Both the position numbers and the translations under genes were made by a program. A DNA stretch of 64,000 nt from Physcia stellaris (Eukaryota; Ascomycota; Lecanoromycetes; Caliciales; Physciaceae), in contig JABSSW010000077.1 in NCBI GenBank assembly GCA_018902385.1, positions 1-64,000 on the forward strand. The letters run 5' to 3'. Position 1 is the stretch's first letter; every line of letters begins with the position of its first letter. Positions 27,091 through 40,184 of this stretch are shown here, in pieces. The notes under the pieces are model-generated. The model ran no database searches. It worked only from the letters and a program-made list of their open reading frames with translations, and had not been told where the DNA came from.

Positions 27091-29737
27091 CTATTTCGCA
27101 GACGTAGATTGTTGAAAATTCTTCGAATTCGAGCTTTTCAAACTCTGACTAATCGATGTCTTTTGATTGATTGCAAACAGAAAATAGACGATGATGCGAG
27201 ACTGATATGTGACAGATGATCGAACGTCGATGCTTTGCGAAGAGAAACGACGCTTTTGATGCTGCGATAAATCAATTGATTTGAACTTTTCATGAAACAT
27301 GCGAATCAGATCATCGATTGTAAAATGAAATTTCTGATGTTTCGAAACAAATGTTCGAGAAGATGTAAACGAACAATTGAATGTTGCAATTTCGACGCGT
27401 TTTGATGTAAATTCTCGAGTCGTTAACATTGATGCAATTTCTGTTTGCTTTGATGTAATATTGAGTGTCGCAATAGAGAAATGCGAACACTTTGATGATA
27501 TCGATGCAAAATAGAATATCGACTTTGATGTTGCAAAAAAAAAAGAGTAGACGAAGCAGACGAGCAAACGACTGCTGATTTCTTCATGATTTTGTACGTG
27601 ATTTTGAGTGTACAATGTTGAAAACTCGAACTTTTGATGTTTCGTGACTGGATATTCGAGCAATTTATTCTTCGTTTTTTCTCAGTTTCGTCTCGAAGCG
27701 ACAAATTCATTATTCTTATCGAATGACACGATCAATGATCGAAACGACTTGTTCGTAAACGTTAATGCAGCTCGTTTTTGTAACTGAAATGATCGAAACG
27801 AATGTGAGAGCAAGAAGAAAAATCGAAAAAAGACGAAAAAATATAAAAATGAAAAAAAGAAGTCTCGTCGAAAACATCGAACATTTTGTATAATAATTTG
27901 ATCGATTTCTCAAACAAGTTTTCGCTGAAGACAGTGCGAATTGATTTCGCAAACATGTGTTGATTCAAACTTTTCGATTTTGAGCTTTTCGAGTTCTGAT
28001 CAATCGACGACTTCTGATTGACTGTGAGCTTGACATAGATCGTAGTTGACGATCGATCTGAGATCATTTGATTCTGAAATAAATCGATTTTTTTGATTTT
28101 CTCATCGAACATCTCGACCAGATTTTCGATAGTGAGATAAGACTTTTTCGAAGATGCGAAGCGATGTTGACGAACGTCGAAACTCTGCGAAAAAGAACGA
28201 CGATTGTGATGCTGTTGCAAATCAAATGATTTAGACTTTTCAGCAAACATGCGACTCAAATCATTCACAATCAAATAGAACTTCTGAACGTGAAATTCTT
28301 GATGTTTTGAAACTGAGCCAAACGATAAAGTAGATGAAAAAATGAGCGAGCAAATGACAACTGCGCTCTTCATCGATTTTGAGCTAATTTTGTATGTCGC
28401 AATCGAGAGATTCGAGCATTTCGATGATAAAAATTGCGAAACTATTTTCGTCGAAGATATTTGACTTCGTGATGTTGCAAAAAAAGTAAACGAGCATTCA
28501 ATTGTTGATTTCTTCTTGATTTTACATGTAGATTCTTGTGTAAAAATTCGAAAATCAAAGTTTTCGATCGATTTTCGAGCATGATGTTGACGTATATGCT
28601 CGTGAAATTTGTTATTGAAGTTGAAATTCTGTTTGCAACGTTTGCAAATTCGAACGCAAACGATCTGTTGAATCAGAGATCTTTTCATCGATTTTGATGC
28701 AAATTCGAGTGCTGATAATTGGAAAATTGCTCGTTCAATTTCTAATCTTACGCGAATGCAAAGCAACTTGAGTTCGAAATGTTGTGAATCATTCTGCGAT
28801 AGACTTCGCATCTTTTGCGAGTAAAGCAATTGCTGATTTCTTTGCGACTTCGCACGTTGAATTGACTGTATTATTCAAAAGAGATGAACAAATGTCTGAA
28901 AACTTTTGAAGAGAAATTTTTGAAATTTTGACTCGAACGTTCGAGATGATGACTTCGACGAAATAAAAAGAACATTGAGTTGACTTATTCTTCTTCGACT
29001 TTGATACAGATTCTGATGTATGAACTGAAAGATGCGTACTTTTTAATGTTGATTCAAAAATCTGCTTTGATGTTGCAATAGAGATATCAAATTCTTGCGA
29101 TGCAAACGCAAAAAGCGAATCATTGACTGTTGATTTTTTCATTTTTGCACGTCGACTTGACTGCATCGATCAAAAGAATTGAATTGACAATTGAATGCTT
29201 TCGAACATTCATATACTGATGTTTCTGAGCAGAAATCTGTGACACAAATGAAAAAAATGAAGCGATCAAACACTGCATCGATGTGTTCTCTATCGATTTC
29301 GATACAGACTCGAATGTAAATGATGAAAAAATCGAACGTTTCAATAGAGTGACTGATCTGAATGCTGTTGCAAACTCGAATATCGAGTTCTGAAATTTCG
29401 CAGATGAAACAGATGATACGTGCGTGACGAATGACTTCTTCTCGATATCGCATACTAAATTGACTGCATTGATCGAAAGATGAAAATCTTTGACGAGTTT
29501 CAGAGCTTCATGATTGCGAATATGCTCGTATAACTTTTTATTGAAATTGAAGCTCTGCTTGCAAAGCTTGCAAATCACTAAAACAGATGTGAATTCAAAA
29601 TCTGATGAGTTCTCGATCGATTCTGATATAACATCGAGTGCATCTAGCTGAAAATGCGAACTTCTCGATAGAGCACGTCGCGAGAAAATTTCTGCAAAAG
29701 AAAATGTTTTCGTAAAAATCTTATCGAAGCGTTTCAA
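27091..29737 (-). pseudogene. Decayed multi-module C2H2 / LTIEDL-motif coding region of element A
   Basis: Several overlapping minus-strand frames (27,091-27,663; 27,762-28,829; 28,789-29,166; 29,120-29,737) make up this block. Visible parts are two C2H2 finger signatures, three LTIxDLxxMFxEK motifs, and one QxxIxxYF stretch near 27.2 kb that keeps the PCNA-box pattern seen in element C. The modules recur more often than in element C, so A either carries an expanded gene or several tandem gene copies. Function is unknown. Treated as a fossil. Confidence 0.6.
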
Positions 29738-31782
29738 AAAAATGAATTCTGACTGAGTTTTGAATCAATCAGATGCAAAATCACATAGACAATTCGACAA
29801 TAAATTCAGCAAATTTGACTTGCGATATTGATATCGACATTGCTGAAAATGTTGCAGAAAATTCGCGACTTCACTGTACAGTCCGAATTCTGACTCATTA
29901 CATGTTGTTGAGTCGAAGATATCGATATTCTGAAACGTTGATGTTGACTTAACAGTCTGTTCTGCTTTCGAAATCTTTTTGAATTTCGAAACTTCAGATT
30001 TAATTTTCAACTTCTGTTGTTTCTGATTTGCGAAATAGACGATTCTGATGAAACGAGAATTGATTGTATCGTTGCAGACTCGCTAAAAGAAAATGTTTTC
30101 GTCAAAGCGATATCGAAATCGTGTAATGAGATGAATTTGAATTGCTCGTCGAATCATGCACTGACAGAATCAATAAAAGCGATTATCAATAGATCGAGCA
30201 ATTCTGACTCGCGATAAAAATGTAAACATTGCTGAAAATGTTGAAAAAGTCTGCGATGTGATTGAACAGTCCATTTTCAAATCAATTGTAAAAAAATGTC
30301 GAGTTGAAAATTCCAAATTCATCGAGTATTGAATTCATCGCAAAAGCGAAAAATATGAATTCACTTTATCAATGAAACGAATGCAAATTCGAACTAGTTT
30401 TCAGACACAATGAATGAATTCAATGTCGAATGTTGATGTAGAGTTTCGCTAGAAGATTCTTGTCGTTATTGATAGAACGATATTGAATTCAACGTCGAGA
30501 CGAGAAAAACAAGATCTTTTGCTAGTGATACAAATATGATCTCGCAATGATCTCGAAGAAGACGAATAATTTCAGTATTGATTTCTTATCGAAGTATTGA
30601 ACGAAAATATGAGAAATCTGAAGAACTGATTCGAAATCTGAATTTCAAAATGTAACAACTTCATCATCGATGCGAAAGAAATCAGACTGATTTGCTAAAC
30701 AGACAGATGTAATTCTTAAAGACTCTCAAGAATCAAAAATGACTCATGTACTGATATGAGATTGTCAATACTGAAAATTCTGTCGAAAAATTGACGAGTT
30801 TTCGATTATTGAGACTATTCTTGTAGTAAAAAAGAAATGCCGATTTGTTATGATCAATAGATATGCTCTATGATCGACTCTCAAGTAAAAAAAATGACTT
30901 CAATGTTGATTGTTTGAAGAAGTATCGTGAAAAAATTTGAAAATTTCTAGACGAGATATTGAATTGATCGAATGAATAGAAAAAAACGATCAATTCGCTA
31001 AAAATTTGATAAAAATTCTGAAAAATTCTCGAAACAAATAAATAATTCGAATTCGATCGAGAAAATGAAAATCGATCGAGAATTTCGATCTTCGATATGA
31101 GATTTCGAAAAATTGATATTGAATTCACCGCAAAGATTGAAGAGAGAAATCGTTTTATTAAAATCAACAAACACAAATTCGAACTGCTTCTCGAACAAAA
31201 GAAATGATTACACTATCAGATGCTGAATGATCTTCAAATGAAATATTGAACGATTTTCTGGCCCGATACTGAGACTATCGAGTTAAAACGAGAGAACGAT
31301 CGCTTTGTTAAGAAAGTAGATAGAATTTCGAAACGTTCTCGAAGAAAAGAGATGATTTCAGTTCGTTCGAGAGAGTGAAAGTTCGATCGAAGATTTCTGA
31401 TCGAATAACGAAGTTTCTGGTTCGACCTTTGCTCGAATTTCTTGTATGATGTTTTTCTGATGATCTAAATCTGATTTGATGATTTTCTGAATTTCAAGCA
31501 CGAATGCTTCGTCAAAAATGATAAAGATTGTTGTTGTTTGTGAATCGAGACTATCGCGTAGATTCGTCTGTTCTGAACGCTCTTTAAGACAAAGCAAACG
31601 AGTTTATTATGTTTCGTTTCTTTCAATTCACAACGAGTCTATTATGCTTCGTTGTTTTCGTTGAATGATCAAGCGATACGAGTCTATTATGCTCCTCTAT
31701 CGTCATTGAATTTGACAGAAAGCTTTGTTTATTTGATGTTCGCGTATCTTAAACGAACATGACGTGAATGATTTCGATATAA

Positions 31783-31996
31783 TGTGAAATGTTATGCAAA
31801 AATATGAACTAACTACATAATTACACGAGAATATCGAAGTGAAAAACTAACTACTGAAATCTGACAAAACATATGTAGAAAATTTGATTATAGCGAAATT
31901 CGAGCTCGAATCTCGATGTGATAAGATAAGAATGTTAATTTTAGTGATTGATCAAATGTTGATTTCAGATGTTGAAATCGATGCACGTTCGTCACA
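31783..31996. repeat. LTR of element A (right copy)
   Basis: Partner of the left copy and followed directly by the target duplication TTACA. Confidence 0.88.
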
Positions 31997-32082
31997 TTAC
32001 AAACAACAAATCGAAAAAAAAATCACAAAAAAATCAAATTCAAAATTCGAATTGTCGAGCGTTCGAAATTTGCAATCACTAT

Positions 32083-32260
32083 TGTAAGACGCATGCCTAG
32101 AAAACAGATAGCATAACGAGAATATTTGATTTAAAGAGCAAATATCTACATGAAGATCGAATGTCAAAAGTAGAAATGTGCGTCAAATCACACTAGTTCT
32201 CATATGAATTCTCGTTGATAAAATAAGTTCTCAATCGAGATTTCAAACATGCTCGTAACA
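32083..32260. repeat. LTR of element B (left copy)
   Basis: This 178-bp copy matches 33,937-34,109 apart from a short region of length difference in the middle. On the coding strand it starts TGTTACGAGCATG. Confidence 0.88.
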
Positions 32261-33285
32261 CTATTTTCTCGTTTTCTTCAAGTTTCGTCTCGAAGCGAAT
32301 AAATCACTTTTTCTATCGATCGGTATTGCGAAGAGATTCATTGACTGTGATTCAGATATCAATCTGATCATGACAGAAGCAGAAGAACTCAAGCAGATGT
32401 GATAGACGTGAAAAGATAAATGCGAAAGCAAAAGAAGAAGAACGAAAACAGAAAATATAAAATCACGAAAATGAGAATCTTGTTGAGAACTTTGATCTCG
32501 ATCGATGCGAGAGACATCTGCAGATTAATATGATGAAACGATCGATTTCTCGAGCAAAGTAGAAGCAGAAACAGCAAAGCAATATCGATTTCGCGAGCGT
32601 ATGTTGTTTCAAATTTCTCGAATTTGAGCTTTTCGAGTTTTTATTAATCGACGCGTCCTGATTGGCTGCAGAATCTGAAACAAAGTATTGACGCATTGAC
32701 GACGACAAAGACGAAAAAAGCGAGCTGATTTGATCGTGTAGCAGATCTATTGAATCGATGTTCTTCAACTCTTTTCTCTATGTCATTGTTCTCGTATCGC
32801 TTGTATGTAAAAGATTCATCTAAAATTGATGTTGATTGCGAAGATGTAAATAAAAATTGAACAAAAATGCGCTTTTGAGATCGTTGTAGCAAACTCATTG
32901 AGATCGATGCGAGCTCGTTCGTAAGACGAAACGAAATTGAAAAGAATCACTAGTCGTTGAAAGGAAAAACGAGTGTCATCGAAACGAGCAGATCGCTGAG
33001 ACAGAAGCGAAACGAAGCGAAATCCAAAATTTTTTTGTTTGATGTTTTGGATGTTGATTTGTTTGTTAGAGATAGATGATTTGATGTGTGTAAAACTTTT
33101 ATTTCTTTTTTATCAAGCGGTGTCTCAACGCTTCAAGAAAACGACTATTCAAAGAACTTGTTGGCGGATTTTTTCAACTCGAGAAATCATGAAAGTCGTC
33201 GATTGACGAGTTGATAGAGTTTTTTCTCATCACGATGAGTTGATTGTTTTTCAGAACAAAAAGATCAACGATTGATTGTCATTAT

Positions 33286-33650
33286 CGCTGATTCACGATC
33301 ATTCTCGCAGACTCACGATGCGTCAAAAGTAGAGTCGATTCATCGTCTTCAAAGAGAAAATTTCTTCATTAACGCAAATTCACGATCATTCTCGCTGACT
33401 CACGATGCGCATAGTGAAAATAAAATGCAATCATCGTCTTCAAAGAAGAACTTCAGACGTTGGCGATTTTCGTTTTTTTTTTAACTCGCGTATTTCTACG
33501 AGTGATCTGAGAATTTCAAATCGGCGATTTTCTTTTGACTCGCGTATCTCTACGAGTGATTCGACGATTTTCTTTAACAACTCGCGTATCTCTACGAGCA
33601 TAATTGACGATTTTGTTTTGTTTACGATTCGCGTATCTCGACGAGCAACT
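33286..33650. repeat. Two families of short tandem repeats in the element B leader
   Basis: At about 33,286-33,450 two units of about 88 bp share TTCACGATCATTCTCGC, GACTCACGATGCG and CATCGTCTTCAAAGA. At about 33,463-33,650 four units of 40-60 bp share CGATTTTCTTT and ACTCGCGTATCTCTACGAG. On the coding strand the second unit resembles the CCCGTGGAGTATCCAGTCC units in the leader of element C. Confidence 0.75.
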
Positions 33651-33936
33651 CACTTGTTTCGACAGAGCGTTTGATTTGAGTGTCACTTAGTCTCGCAGAA
33701 CTCAGAGCGAGAAATCGCTGTGTTGAAGACAATGAATCGTCACTGCTACGATTAATAAATAGATTTCGTGCTGAAGATGAAATCGTCACGAAATTGATCG
33801 AAAGATTCGTGCTGAAAATTGCGATCGTCACGAAATTGACAACGATCTTGTTTCTTTCTACTATTTTGATCGAATTTCACGATAACGATCATATTTCAAA
33901 ATTTACATCGTTCGTCACGATGAAAATCAAATATAA

Positions 33937-34109
33937 TGTAAGACGCATGTCTAGAAAACAAATAGCATAACGAGAATATTTGATCTAAAGAGCAAATATC
34001 TACATGAAAATCGAATGTCAAAAGTAGAATTTATTCAAATCAACAGTTCTCAATGAACTTTCGCTGATAAGATAAGTTCTCAATCGAGATCTCAAACATG
34101 CTCGTAACA
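33937..34109. repeat. LTR of element B (right copy)
   Basis: Partner of the left copy and followed directly by the target duplication ACTAT. Confidence 0.88.
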
Positions 34110-37100
34110 ACTATTTCATTTGTTTTTATTTCATTTATTTTTGTTTTTGATTTTGTTTGAAAATTTTTCGTCATGAAAATTATCGAAACGACATCGAATC
34201 AATATGAAAAAAAAAATTACAAAAAGTGAAAAAAATATTGCAAACAAATAAAAAATCAATTCACGCAAAACAACGTGAATTACAAAATTCAATTTTCGAA
34301 TTTAATCAAAATCGCATATGTTAATATTTATTTTAAATCAAATAACAATGCGAACAAGTTTTGAAACGCAAAAATCGATTTTCATTCAAACAAACAATAC
34401 ATTTGAATCGAATTCAAAAATTTTTGAAAAACGACATCGAACAAACAATCACGTTGCAACAAAATTTTTGAAAAATATCGCAAACACAAACAAAATCACG
34501 ATCAATCGATTAAAAATTACAATGTCGAACGAATAAATATGTTTGTTGAATTGAAATTCGAATTCAAATTCACGAAAACAATGAAATTCAACGATTTTCG
34601 TGACGAATTACGTCTGAAATTTCGTTGCATGCTTTTTAAAAAAAAAAAATTCACAAAAACGAAATTGTTTGAACGATTCAAACGTATGAAAAACGTTCAA
34701 ATTTTGAAAAAAATTCAAAAATTTCAAAAACGTAAAATTTCGATCGATATTGACAATTTTGAAAACGAAAACGAAAAATTCAAAATTGCGAAATTTAAAA
34801 ATAAAAAAATAAAAAATATTAACAAAGTCAATTCGAATTACGAATCAATCAAATCGAAAAATATTCGAATGTATCGTTGATTCGTTAGCGAATTAAAAAA
34901 ATTCAAAACAAAAATAATTGTATAAATTGTGACAAATCAAATCATCAAATCGAAATTTGCACAAACAAAAAAACAAAATCATTTTCGTTGATCAAATTTT
35001 TGAACAATCAAAAATTAATCGATTTGATGATTTTCGCTCAAATCGTTAAAAAAAAAGAAATTTTCGAATTTTGATTTCGATACGTCGTTTTTTTCAAACA
35101 TGAACAAAAATCATATTAACAAAAAAAAAAAACGACGCAAAAATTTAAAAAATTTGTGATTCGTAAATGCGTTAAAATCAAAATTAATATACAAAACAAA
35201 AATCAAATTTGAAACGAATCGAAAACAATATTCGATACAAAAACGAAAAATAATTTGATAAATCATGTTTATGCGAAAAAATTCGATTTTCGTCGTTTCG
35301 AAACTTTAAATTGTAATGCAATAACAATTGACAATTATCGTTTGAAAACATATGACGTTTATTTCGTACAATTCGAAATGTCAAACGTCAAAAAATCAAT
35401 CGTTTTTTCGAAAATCGTTTTTGATCGTGAATTTGAATTGAAATTTAACGTTAAACATGTTTTGAATACAATTTTCGAAAATCAAAAAAAAATTGAAACG
35501 ACGACAATATCAAAATTTAACGTTGCAAAAAAAAACATTTTATTTTCACGACGAATCGTATCGAAAACATCGAATCAAAACAATTGATTATAAACGTCAT
35601 CGATAACGAAATTGAAACGTATTTCATGTTCGTACGAATGTATATTGACAAGCAATTCGACATGCATGAAATACACGTTTTAAAACGAATTCAAATAAAA
35701 TTTGTTTTGATTGAAATGAAAAAAAATTCGATATCAAAATCACGTTTTTCGATATTTTGAAAACGTATGAAAAATTCGATAACGAAAATAAAATTTACGA
35801 ATTATCGAATCATGATTCAAACGATCATGTTATTGATTTAAAAAAAAACAAAAAATCGTCGCATGAATCAATTTATTTTTTATTTGAAAATGAATTTCGA
35901 ATATTACGTGTTTACATCGAAAAACATTTAATTAACGATTTCATTCGATTTTCATAATTTTTTGCAAAAACGTTCATTTTGTTCGTCAAAAAAAAACGAT
36001 AATTTACGTTTATGTGTGAATTACAAAAATTTTAATGTTTTCACGATAAAAAATAAATATTTTTTATCGTTAATCGATGAAAATTTAAATAAATTCAACA
36101 AAATCGTCAAATATATCAATATCGATTTGATTGTTGTTTATCATCGATTGCGTATCAAACATGAAAACGAATGAAAAACAATTTTTCGTATTCGATATGA
36201 TCATTTCGAATATAACGTATTTTTTTTCGATTTCATTAACGTTTCGACGACGTTTCAAAATTTTATCAATCGAATTTTGACGATTCGTTTCGATATTAAC
36301 GTCATAATATATTTGAACGATATAGTAATTTATTCGATGAACGTCGAAATTCATGTCGACGATATCAAATGAATTTTTGATCGTTTTAAAAAAAATAAAT
36401 TATATATTGTTTTTGAGAAATGCAAATGATTCGTTGACGAAATAAATTTTTTTGAATTCGTTGTTTCATTCAAAAAAATACGAATGCAAAACAAAAAAAT
36501 CGAAATTATTCAACAATGATTTGTATTTCGCAACGTTTTCGACATCATGCAATTTTTCGATATCGTTAATTTTTATCGACGATTCATTAAACATTTCAAT
36601 AAAATTGTTGAATTTTTGATCGTTATGTTAAAAAAATCGCAAAAATTACGAAAAAATATTCGTAAACGCAAACGAAATCAAAATCGAAATCGCAACAAAT
36701 TTTCGAATATTCACATTTTTTTGATCAATGAAACGTTGAAAATTTTCAAACGATTTCGCAAAACATTTATCGAAACATCAATTTTACGTCATTTCGATTT
36801 CGAACGTGTTATTCGAATCGAAATCGACGTATTCGACAAAATCATCGAAATCATTTTATGTCAACAAAACGACGAAAATCATTGACATTTTGTTGCGTAT
36901 TTTTCACGCAAAATGATTTCGATCGAATGCAATTACGAAATTCATGACAAAAAATTGTTGATTATTGTGATTTCGTTCAAACAATGAAAACATTATTTCG
37001 AAAACGCAAAAAAACAAATTTTTGTTTTTATTGATTATCGCAATTTGAAACAATTTATGATCACAATTAAATTGTCGTCACGTCAAATTCGATGAATTCA

Positions 37101-39864
37101 AAAATTAAATCGATATAATTTTTTAATCGATTATCGTTTCGATAACAAAAATTTTGTTGACGAATTTTCAAAACGATTTGATCACATGATGATTATTGAG
37201 AAAAACGTCGAAAACAATCGTCAAATTTTGAAACAATTGCAAAAATCATTGATCGCAAATTCGAAACGTTTCGAAAAAATGCGAATAAATGCGATCAAAA
37301 TCATGAATGCGATGCATGTCATGAAACGATTCATGAATGCGATGCATAACATGAAACGTCGATCGCATTTAAATGATTCAAAAAATATCGAATCAATCAA
37401 CGTTGTTTCAAAAACATTTGATTTAAAAAATTCAAAACGAAATCGAATTTCAATCAACGTTGTTTCGAAAACATTCGATTCAAAAAATTCAAAAAATTCG
37501 AAACATTCGATTGAACAAAAATCAAACGTGACATTCATAAAATGAAAAATTTTTATGTTAAAATCAACGATTGTATTTGAATGCGCAATGCATAAAATTC
37601 GAATACAAATTGTTTTACGAAAAAAAACGACATATAACGACGAATCAACATTTTCATTGTTGAATTTCGTTCGAAATTTGATCGATAAAAATCAATTCGT
37701 TTTTGAAATATGTCGAAAATTAATTATTTCGAAAACAAAAACAAATCATTGACAACACAAAAATGAATTTTTGTATTACGACGACGTCGTTTACATTTCA
37801 AAAAATTTGCGTGAAAACGTTATTCGTGTCAATCACGATAATTCGTTCGTTGATTATTTCGACATCGAACGAACGTTAAAATTGATACGTCGAAAATATT
37901 ATTGATCGAATCAAAATTTTATCGAAATTTTTAAAATGCGACAACAAATCAAAAAACATTGTGAAACATGCGTCGTTTGCAAACGAAACAAAATTGCACG
38001 ACACAAATCATACGACGAGTTTTTTTTTTCGATTTTGAATTTAAGTGAATTGATTTTTTCATGAATTTCGTGACAAAACTTTTTCAAATAAAGCGTGAAA
38101 TGAAACGATTTACGATTCGATTTTAATGATTGTGAATCGTTTAACGAAAATGATTCATTACATATCAATGATTAAAACGATTTTCGCAAAAAATTTGATC
38201 GAAATTTTATTTCGCGAAATCATTCGATTTCACGATTTTTTTTCGTCAATCGTTATCGACAAAAATTTCATTTTCACATTCAAATACAACGATGCGTTGT
38301 GTTACGTTTTGAAAATCAAACGTAAATTGTCAATCGTTTTTCATTTTCAAATCGATGAACAAATCGAACGAATGAACAACGTCATGAAACAATTTTTTCG
38401 CGTTTTCGTCAATTTCGAACAAAATGATTGAATAAAATTGTTGTTCATGATCGAATTCGTTTACAACAACAGCAAACACGCATTCACAAACATTTTTTCG
38501 TTCGAAATCATGTTTGAATATTCGTTTCGCATGTTTTTCGAAAAAATATGAAACAAAAAAATTAAATTCAAATTCGCAAAAAAACACGTTGAACATTTAA
38601 TTGAATTATTTCGAATATTGAAAAACAATTTATTCGTGACACAACAACAACAAACAATGTACAAAAACGAACGCACAAAATCAATGTCATACAACGTCGA
38701 AAATTACGTGAATTTGAACGATAAAAACATCAAAATTAAACGAAACAAAAAATTGAAATGAAAATTCTTTGAATCATTTCAAATTTTAAAAATTATAAAA
38801 AATCAAATTTATCGTTTAAATTTATTCAAACGTTGACGCATTCACGACGTCTTTCACGTCTTTTTTTTGAAAAAATTCAATTTTAAAAAAAAAAAAAGCA
38901 TACGTCACATTTTTTTGAATTTTCGTATCAAGTTGAAAATATTGAATTCGACGAGAACATGAAAATGAAAATCACGAAAAAATTTTATGAGATCGAAATC
39001 ATTAAAAACAACAAAATTTTCAAGACAAATGAAATTTCAAACAAGTTTTACAACGAATTCGATTTTTACTATCTGATAAAGTGAAAAAATTATGAGAACG
39101 CGATTTGAAAGTTTGCATCGTTTGTCAAGCATTTTCGAGAAACTTTGCGACAATTTCACAACGAAAATTCAAAAAAATTTGATGTCAATAAGAAAACAAA
39201 TCATCGAAAATCACGAAAAAAATGAGTTGAAATATTTATTGCATGTTAACACATTTTCGTTCTCAAAACTTTGTGTGCTATTTACTGTCTAAAACTTACG
39301 ACGCATGAAAAGTTGAATCGTGTCAAAAACATTTTCAAAAATTGTTGTTCGATTTGATCGAACGATAAATCGTTGAATAAAAATGTGAAATGAAATAAAA
39401 AAAAAATTTCGAAATTTGAATATCAATGCGATCGCGATTAATGAACGTCTATCGCGTTTACACATTTTTTCATGATATCGATGTTGATATTCGAAATAAA
39501 AAAATGAAAAAATGAAAAAATGTTCGAATTCAAAACTTTTTGTCAACAAATCAATTGTCAATCATCATATCGAAAATTGTGAATGATACGAAATCAAACA
39601 TTCGATCATGAAAACAACAAACAATTGATTCATCAAATTATGTTTTTTTTTAGTCATTCAAAAAAATGTTTTTTCAAATTTTTAACGCAAATTGACTATT
39701 GAATTCGAGCAAAAATATTTCGAAATGCGAAAATCACGATCATAATGATTTTTCAAATCAATGCAAAATCAAGACAAACAGAACACGTCAAAGCAAACAA
39801 AATACGTCAAAATCTTTGTTAACATGTTGATTTCAAAAAACTTCGATGCTTAAAGAAAAACGTA

Positions 39865-40184
39865 TGTAAAAAATAAGAATTCAAAATCTTCGAGAGTGCG
39901 ACTCGCATCTCGTCAAACAATTCGATTATCGAAATTCGAATGACTTCGAAAAGAATCAATTTCAATCATTTTACAATTCAATCAACGATAAACTCAACAA
40001 ACTCATATTTTCAGTCGAAGTCGATCGAATTCGTACGATTGAATAAATAGAATGCAAATAAAAAGCAACTGCAAAACGTAATCTGTTCTGTAACGATTAA
40101 TAAATCAATATACTACATTTCAAGCTATACATTTCTGATGTCAATAATTCATTAGACTATACTATTTCTAGTACGAGTTTTACA
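39865..40184 (+). repeat. 3' LTR of the gypsy-like element
   Basis: Same length and ends as the 5' copy. Most differences between the two copies look like C/T or G/A changes, as expected from the decay process. Confidence 0.88.

Larger units (their letters stand above)
25317..31996 (-). mobile_element. Element A: LTR element carrying C2H2 zinc-finger modules (fossil)
   Basis: Two 214-bp direct repeats (25,317-25,530 and 31,783-31,996) start TGTGA and end CGTCACA. They are flanked by a perfect 5-bp target duplication, TTACA (25,312-25,316 and 31,997-32,001). Inside, minus-strand frames at 27.1-29.7 kb carry C2H2-like finger blocks (CKRCKQNF...HEHIRQHH near 28.6 kb, CKLCKQSF...HIRNH near 29.55 kb) and three copies of an LTIxDLxxMFxEK motif. 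The same motif, and the following ANQ...K...QQHTPAES-like stretch, occur in element C, so the elements are related. No reverse transcriptase or integrase is visible, so it is probably non-autonomous. It is moderately decayed: GG and CC are rare but CT and AG remain. Coding is broken in several places. Confidence 0.82.
32083..34109 (-). mobile_element. Element B: short LTR element related to element C (fossil)
   Basis: Direct repeats at 32,083-32,260 (178 bp) and 33,937-34,109 (173 bp) start TGTAAGACGCATG and end CTCGTAACA. They are flanked by a perfect 5-bp target duplication, ACTAT (32,078-32,082 and 34,110-34,114). The minus-strand frame at 32,463-32,768 contains AANQ followed by SKSSNSRNLKQHTLAKS, matching the AANQ ... 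SFQQHTPAES stretch of element C. Short tandem repeats fill 33.28-33.65 kb, the 5' leader in coding orientation, much as in element C. No polymerase or integrase is visible. Moderately decayed and broken. Confidence 0.82.
24843..40184 (+). mobile_element. Ty3/gypsy-like LTR retrotransposon with two nested elements (fossil)
   Basis: Two 320-bp direct repeats, each starting TGTAAAAAATAA and ending ACGAGTTTTACA, bound the element (24,843-25,162 and 39,865-40,184). Between them, on the plus strand, remnants follow the gypsy order: gag-like frames at 34.3-34.9 kb; reverse transcriptase at about 35.9-36.35 kb (NLRLCVNYKNFN, then INIDLIVVYHRLRI); RNase H at about 36.55-36.9 kb (RHFDFERVIRIEID); integrase at about 37.9-38.6 kb (VNRLTKMIHYI, SSIVIDKNF); and a C-terminal RIHDVFHVF at 38.8 kb. 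Elements A and B interrupt it between the 5' LTR and gag. Subtracting them leaves about 6.6 kb, a normal size. It is heavily decayed with many breaks, and no target duplication is recognisable (flanks AATGT and AAAAC). Confidence 0.85.
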
